Below are positions 45,901 through 47,796 of a stretch of 47,796 nt of DNA, piece after piece (positions within the stretch are counted from its first letter, which is position 1; the number at the start of each line of letters is the position of its first letter). The stretch is from Lachnospiraceae bacterium (GTDB lineage Bacteria > Bacillota > Clostridia > Lachnospirales > Lachnospiraceae). The translations under genes were made by a program, and so were the position numbers. The notes under the pieces are model-generated. The model had not been told where the DNA came from. It saw only the letters and a program-made list of their open reading frames with translations, and ran no database searches. The stretch is taken from contig QXWV01000036.1 in assembly GCA_009911195.1 (NCBI GenBank), forward strand, positions 1 to 47,796, read 5' to 3'.

Positions 45901-47796
45901 GGCGTCCTTACGCTGGATGCGGAAGACTGGGCATATCAGGAAGTAGAGCTTTCCGTGACCAGAAAAGGGTATACGTCACCGGATGGAACAACGATTTATA
46001 TAGGAAAAACTTCTACCAAAACATATTCAGTGAAGAAAAGGCTGCCCAGGCCGGAACAGCCAAAGGTGGTAAATCCGGATGTGAATGAACTGAATTATGA
46101 GATAGAGTGGAGTCCGGTGAAACCGGAAATCGGCCAGGATGTAAATCAGCCGGATATTGGATGTACCTTTTATGAGATTTATATTCGTCCTGCAACGCCC
46201 CGCCCGGCCACAGCGCCGGATGACGGAATACGGCGGATAGAAGTAAAAGTGAAGGAGGATGACGGCACTTCCAATATTACGCCGGAAGGGGTTTACCGTG
46301 AACAGATTGATTTTGAAGATTATGCTGGTGAACAGGTACTGATTTCCATAAAGGCCATGGCGGAAGAAGACGATGACGTTTATGTCCACAGCGTGGATGG
46401 CATTACTTATGAGCTTACCGTACCGGAGAGGATTCCTACCCCGAAAATAAAAGAGTGGGAAAAGAGCTGGAAATATGAATGGTACGTGCCGGACCCGACG
46501 AAGCCGGATGACCCGGATAACAAAGATGAGACGAAATCCATCGAAGAATTCGAGGAGGGCGGTGAGAACGGGCTGAAAGTGACACTGACGGCAGATGATA
46601 CTGATAGCAACAGTATTCCGCCTGGAGGCAGCAGCTATCTGACGAAAGCTTATGTATTTGAAACAGAAGCGGATGCGGAAGCAGCCCAGACAGCATTTAT
46701 AAACGGAACAGAAGTGGATATGGATAAAGTAGTGGCCTACTATCCTTTATTGAATGCGGAGAATCAATTAATCCCCGCAGGGATGGAACAGGAAGGAAAC
46801 AGCCAGAACCGATTCAGCCATACCCTTACCGGGCTGTCGGCAGAATATGCAGGTAAGTATGTACTGTTTTTGGCAAGAATTTCTTCCGGAGGAGGAAAGG
46901 TAAGTTCCGAATGGGTGGTACAGCAAGGTGTCAATCCGGATTCTTTCATCTGGCGGCTGCCTTATGTGAAACTGCCCACACCGGAAGTATCGGTAGGAAT
47001 CGGGGAACGCCAGGTAGAAGTAACTTTCACTACGAACCCGGACTTGAATACTACAAACAGCATATACATGGACAGCACGGAGGAAATGGAAGAAGGCTCA
47101 TTGAGTGACGGCACTCCATTGCCGGAAGAAACGATAAATGGCGCAGAAGGTGAAAATACCGGGGATGTGGGAAACACAGAAGATGCTGGAGATACCGGGA
47201 GTGTAGGGAATGCAGGAACTGCAGGAATAACCGGCGATACGGGTAATGTAGGAAATGCCGGGATTACCGAAAATATTGAAGATGTGGGAAATGCCGGGAC
47301 TACCGAAAACACCGGAGATGTGGGAAATGCCGGGACTACCGAAAACTCTGGGGATGCGGGTTCTACCAGAAGTATTACCAGTGCATCAACTGGAATAATA
47401 GCAAATGCCCAAAATGCATCAAGAAGAGAAAATGCGCTTATGGCGGCGGAAAGGATGACGAGCCGTTTTGGGGCAAGAGAAATGGTTTATAAAATGAACA
47501 GCGCAATGGCCAGTCATGTTGCTTTCATGACAACGGCTACCTATACTGACGGGAACCAGTCGGAAAGCGTTGTGAAGCCAGGCAGTGGCATAGAGCCGGC
47601 TGGCAATATGGATTCACAGCCGGACGGCGCAGAGCAGCCTACAGACAGCACAAAGGTTCAGCCGGATGGCGGAGAGCAACCTACAGACAACACAAAGGTT
47701 CAGCCGGATGGCGGAGAGCAGCCTACGGAGAGCACAAAGGTTCAGCCGGACGGTACAACTCAGCCTACGGAGAGCATAAAGGTTCAGCCGGACGGT
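36910..47796 (+). CDS. Giant type IV prepilin-like GLUG-repeat surface protein, truncated by the window end
   Basis: An uninterrupted frame of 3,629 codons that continues past the window. The leader MKKLFDKSGKKG ends in a prepilin peptidase site (G/FTLVE, cleavage after Gly12, conserved mature Glu5 at residue 17), followed by a hydrophobic pilin helix (18-40). An alpha/beta pilin-like part follows. From about 626 to 2345 I count about 40 GLUG-like GGIxGxN motifs (GGIVGYN, GGIAGAN, GGVAGQN), usually 25-60 residues apart, as in beta-helical adhesins. After about 2500 come beta-rich units, perhaps Fn3- or Ig-like; from about 3415 to 3485 lies a Gly/Asn/Thr-rich repeat region, and from 3570 a PDG-rich 14-codon repeat. 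Likely a pilus-tip or surface adhesin; placement on the pilus is inferred. GGGAGTAAGG precedes the ATG. Confidence 0.9.
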   Translation, partial: MKKLFDKSGKKGFTLVELTVVLVIIGILAAIGIPTAMHFIKKAEYRKNEENAKTAYLAAESTLTWYRTSGEWDAFRAQVMAEGVLNTTFPAGDKREGRIYAVSMNHWDGAVSNSHEQAMKLLDGGVYSEDFFNAEIVIEVDVESGQIYSAFYGTRCDSLTYKEDTGDGERCISAAGSWRAPDTRKEVVLGYYSVEDVANVVELKQVRLKVTTINLINSETLSLNWTSNSRNDNLDVKYLVTFYQKNETGDKKLFTTEVELSELRGELETAPEEDAGIRTKTGMVHLELKEPAANAGEPAASLGTWAFPLTYQQAGSSSGRFSLVLDGMMTAELAEVVKAKQAESGVSAAENASTGITRLGKVIPALDSPQDIYVEILAQPAYREIIGEGGENITVNVTEYKPSSAVRSNTENTLFAKAGMKTQTGADGAESTGMEAEITRFRHLSNIRYYDPDERAVFILASRNLDWTSTGVGMYGISRNETGEGGVASGYGTVEWRSVANEGKILDFPSIPLLSEKHQLKGKEGIEAQLSNLYLGAGSMPNDEQIGKLYGAGSDAEETHYLGLFCEAEGQIEELTLLDPVLRLVAGDGEGSTDGAGIEGGMGSADGMAVSAEAPEAVENFNALYGVGILCGRNQGSLKDIDIKTTNREHQTVLVHLKDREEEIAGTIGQEKKPAAIGGLVGVLAGKGEDGSLKELTDADRITLSGLTTEGKVTGYLPSPEGSMNPDGAGSLNPGGLLGQEEATSGMAVITAVPAEERAKDYTYGIGGIFGYAWIGKDAGSGNSVQLVKCTNHGDIDGNLFTGGIVGALKGDFITGRQNLTSIKDSFNDGLILCSVNYKEEDNRLEGRYFGGILGYGDGAQISGCVNSSQYREEFNDTKREALLHGHYVGGIIGYGNNSQLSGCSTRKGSYVLGSHYVGGIAGGLSNDLEEAITGADKESAGIQVTTNGGYVIGNRYVGGIVGKNDGSETTTIASCINNGIAAGYDRYIGGIVGYNGTNGVIRDCASYFSDYGGFVFQMIVEKWKAAGDCAGGLAGYNNGKVEFGGESQSIQVKSVSSIVVGKNYVGGVIGFNDVDGMMEVAYTLIGGQIHGYGNAVGGCIGLNASEKILTKELAIRPTGVTGNYYVGGCIGANVVDIKKDTAMTQVKADNRLGSIAGNAFTGGVIGYQRTYTDEQLKAELERENPGWIGQAGNNISGNDPSSQEVFGKDGSILLLSYMDGMEEAASKGEESEIGITGNLLPQLDEKNVPTKVLASDNTYTFTIGNRANTEDGKQDEYNNIPVYSDLYTGGIVGYCERDSRMHIVNSRNSGNLSRSFQAEAESGGVSLKAYLESEELDADIKELEGEDLKLEISIGGGIIGANLENQIIDHCINTGTMNGFIGLGGIVGFNAGGVFNCQLSDNFGNQGLNYIGGIAGLNVHAGGAKEAPDGSGRKTSTYVDVKNVNWNNFVSGTVAKCSTQENRNISGRSYVGGIVGYNLSGAEMKSNRNNANVTGAGDYVGGIAGANSGSILVEEYANPNPAEYHIAGNSGEGIGGIVGWNRAKGSIDVISNDEMDVEVIAVDTNVSITGKEKVGGIVGINEGKLDASQNQLGKESFLVCRARIVHAADGYAGGIIGETGRKAGTGEGTSGEGKITRAINKSLNVTADRGPAGGIVAVNQQGFRLDNCINLGNVNSDNGYAGGIAAENYGWIVQCKVGDERKEEVGITISSRGADAIGAICAVNYGFLWESAPERSLYEKNGENTVTLSGTAKIVGGIAGLNASGGQIGIASVDENADNTIYRIGYMPGIDISTAALTVGGVAGQNQSALSGAENGETAIALKSAAVIQNVAVEGMAFKNFNNYQYLGGITGENQNGALVEDCIFSNGEIIQHSQTAAGNCYGGVAGSNDGNLENCRIEGITIEVQGNYTATSTSTAAEKENLASHIGGIAGKNQDNGMINGCLIAMGQDADGKPKANSIKVDNGMAGGVAGYNKNTIMLSGDEITAELMEKQTDADGNVTAGVMDIQTLVENAERKSVTADANYVEWNNTGELERQKYAKTGQEVSAGRDLTLMMSNNGNLGGITSYNAPTGEVNYCATGNWYLNNKSEAIGVGTGGIIGMNESEKDLTFLFNQAFVGRQLSIKGKNEGTDRFAGGIIGNQNNTTNSGWIIKNCVNYGTVYCRYAHYSGGILGQWTGTGGNIEKCYNFGNLQTTQVVDWLGASSGIVAQLYHAYENNEYNIIGCGNYGNIYGRNGRDVNNCANDSAGILGNVTAYKVNVDQAANGQKFTINVIDCVNGAGVEIYSKSMASGIVGFLSADNPAEDQGQADAKIMASTSNIILNIERCRNYASILQGNNFVAGIFGDRYGEKGSRNTTLKYCFSVSPNSGYNKVPFPIISYWNNTYKKYSSFINPGDAGKIYNFFLGDRDGISSFPGNSFSNNITSNKDTLIRANTGWVYSVVKNGVRYFVYITGNGNNYQMNNLRMEGEKYKDKVFHGQNEIGEVLFTIEGGNANTYNSMNAIVTRNGSYDYFDNFDTYVREFCFTQAGLLITPEKVILSKTDDGQFKLEVDAPAYADADNIEYVATLYRRADDGTVSEISVNEMNPAEGGIVVEAGANTFRFDSETCTFGLSDDEIGKGGDLFVRLKAREKDTTMESSEVESNSVPIGSVLPEPKLRIELVAGAGGTGNGYQYRFRLANKKAYEDYSDLQVHIKLMDGTELTFSTEGTANYDKLGSDSLQQLVVWVAKDGAVPGAGMSSAEVSIPVYLPCYTPSIAVKGGTEPYCNISGTSLKDLAVTVTLTGPGGNVATPPIYRAELVGTWTDEEGNVHKDYVFQSTDILTVANGEVKAVFTDFRNPEEWPEEFNSAEDIKVRVWYAQSGLGPVYTYYMEDLLAGEAFNTRIKEAIEGEGESGPQWKEAYTHVLEDNIFENYRWISGKLFEWLPAPELMAIPDGESLKPETDSSNGHLTYTFQWDEKENPNNNDYIVTLTGIAIDEAGNPGNPVSIVTDREVKGGVLTLDAEDWAYQEVELSVTRKGYTSPDGTTIYIGKTSTKTYSVKKRLPRPEQPKVVNPDVNELNYEIEWSPVKPEIGQDVNQPDIGCTFYEIYIRPATPRPATAPDDGIRRIEVKVKEDDGTSNITPEGVYREQIDFEDYAGEQVLISIKAMAEEDDDVYVHSVDGITYELTVPERIPTPKIKEWEKSWKYEWYVPDPTKPDDPDNKDETKSIEEFEEGGENGLKVTLTADDTDSNSIPPGGSSYLTKAYVFETEADAEAAQTAFINGTEVDMDKVVAYYPLLNAENQLIPAGMEQEGNSQNRFSHTLTGLSAEYAGKYVLFLARISSGGGKVSSEWVVQQGVNPDSFIWRLPYVKLPTPEVSVGIGERQVEVTFTTNPDLNTTNSIYMDSTEEMEEGSLSDGTPLPEETINGAEGENTGDVGNTEDAGDTGSVGNAGTAGITGDTGNVGNAGITENIEDVGNAGTTENTGDVGNAGTTENSGDAGSTRSITSASTGIIANAQNASRRENALMAAERMTSRFGAREMVYKMNSAMASHVAFMTTATYTDGNQSESVVKPGSGIEPAGNMDSQPDGAEQPTDSTKVQPDGGEQPTDNTKVQPDGGEQPTESTKVQPDGTTQPTESIKVQPDG
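47245..47352 (+). repeat. Three 36-bp tandem repeats in the giant pilin gene
   Basis: Units at 47245-47280, 47281-47316 and 47317-47352 encode variants of GNAGTTENTGDV. More degenerate copies reach back to about 47155. They make a flexible Gly/Asn/Thr-rich spacer and are candidates for copy-number change. Confidence 0.85.
47617..47796 (+). repeat. 42-bp tandem repeats encoding a Pro-rich spacer, truncated at window end
   Basis: Four full units start at 47617, 47659, 47701 and 47743, and a fifth is cut after 12 bases. Each encodes 14 residues close to QPDGGEQPTDSTKV, with Asp/Glu and Ser/Asn swaps. Such Pro/Gln/Thr/Asp-rich repeats occur as stalks near the C-terminus of surface proteins, and their number often differs among strains. 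Confidence 0.9.

Noticed and set aside
47617-47796. CRISPR-like regular repeats
   Set aside because: The 42-base units are in-frame coding repeats without spacers.

Overview
The window looks like a chromosomal segment of a Gram-positive Clostridia species, most likely Lachnospiraceae. Signs are the low-to-middle GC content, strong AGGAGG-type ribosome binding sites, the order dgt, dnaG, rpoD, trmK, Nif3 (the dnaG-rpoD-trmK-Nif3 part is also the Bacillus order), a class A-like RNase P RNA, several OmpR- and LytTR-type two-component systems next to ABC transporters, and many lipoprotein and membrane genes. Assignment below family level is not possible from the sequence alone.

Layout. 1-1812: a MalY/PatB-type PLP enzyme and an MmcQ/YjbR protein. 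1830-7070: an OmpR-type response regulator, a short one-helix kinase, and a MacB/FtsX-type ABC ATPase and permease, interrupted by about 300 bases that hold the antisense wreck of a small gene. 7276-8839: a charged coiled-coil protein of unknown role and a DUF4125-like protein. 8867-11998: a zinc-ribbon membrane protein and a condensation-type acyltransferase on the minus strand, facing away from an alpha/beta hydrolase. 12154-20250: the housekeeping block (dGTPase-like HD hydrolase, primase, main sigma factor, TrmK, Nif3-like protein, nucleoside kinase, RNase P RNA). 20414-22169: a membrane protein with a possible PH-like region and a ZIP metal transporter.

22189-33112 is a coherent accessory locus. 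A two-component system (minus strand) is divergent from an operon with two tandem paralogous lipoproteins. Each fuses a propeller-like sensor region to a sugar-type solute-binding domain. Two CUT1-type permeases and an HlyD-like membrane-fusion protein follow; the last is broken by a one-base frameshift. The divergent control region holds a two-arm inverted repeat built of 11-bp-phased direct repeats, as expected for an OmpR-family site, and six tandem 23-bp near-palindromic repeats.

33479-47796 is the most striking part: a LytTR regulator and GHKL kinase, then a promoter, a tiny predicted membrane peptide, a PilT-type retraction ATPase and one enormous open reading frame that runs off the end of the window. 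That frame starts with a textbook type IV prepilin signal (KKG/FTLVE) and continues for at least 3,629 codons. It carries about 40 GLUG-like GGIxG repeats, a long beta-rich region and then Gly/Asn- and Pro-rich tandem repeats. It is best read as a giant pilin-like surface adhesin served by a retraction motor, and is the main candidate for an undescribed system here.
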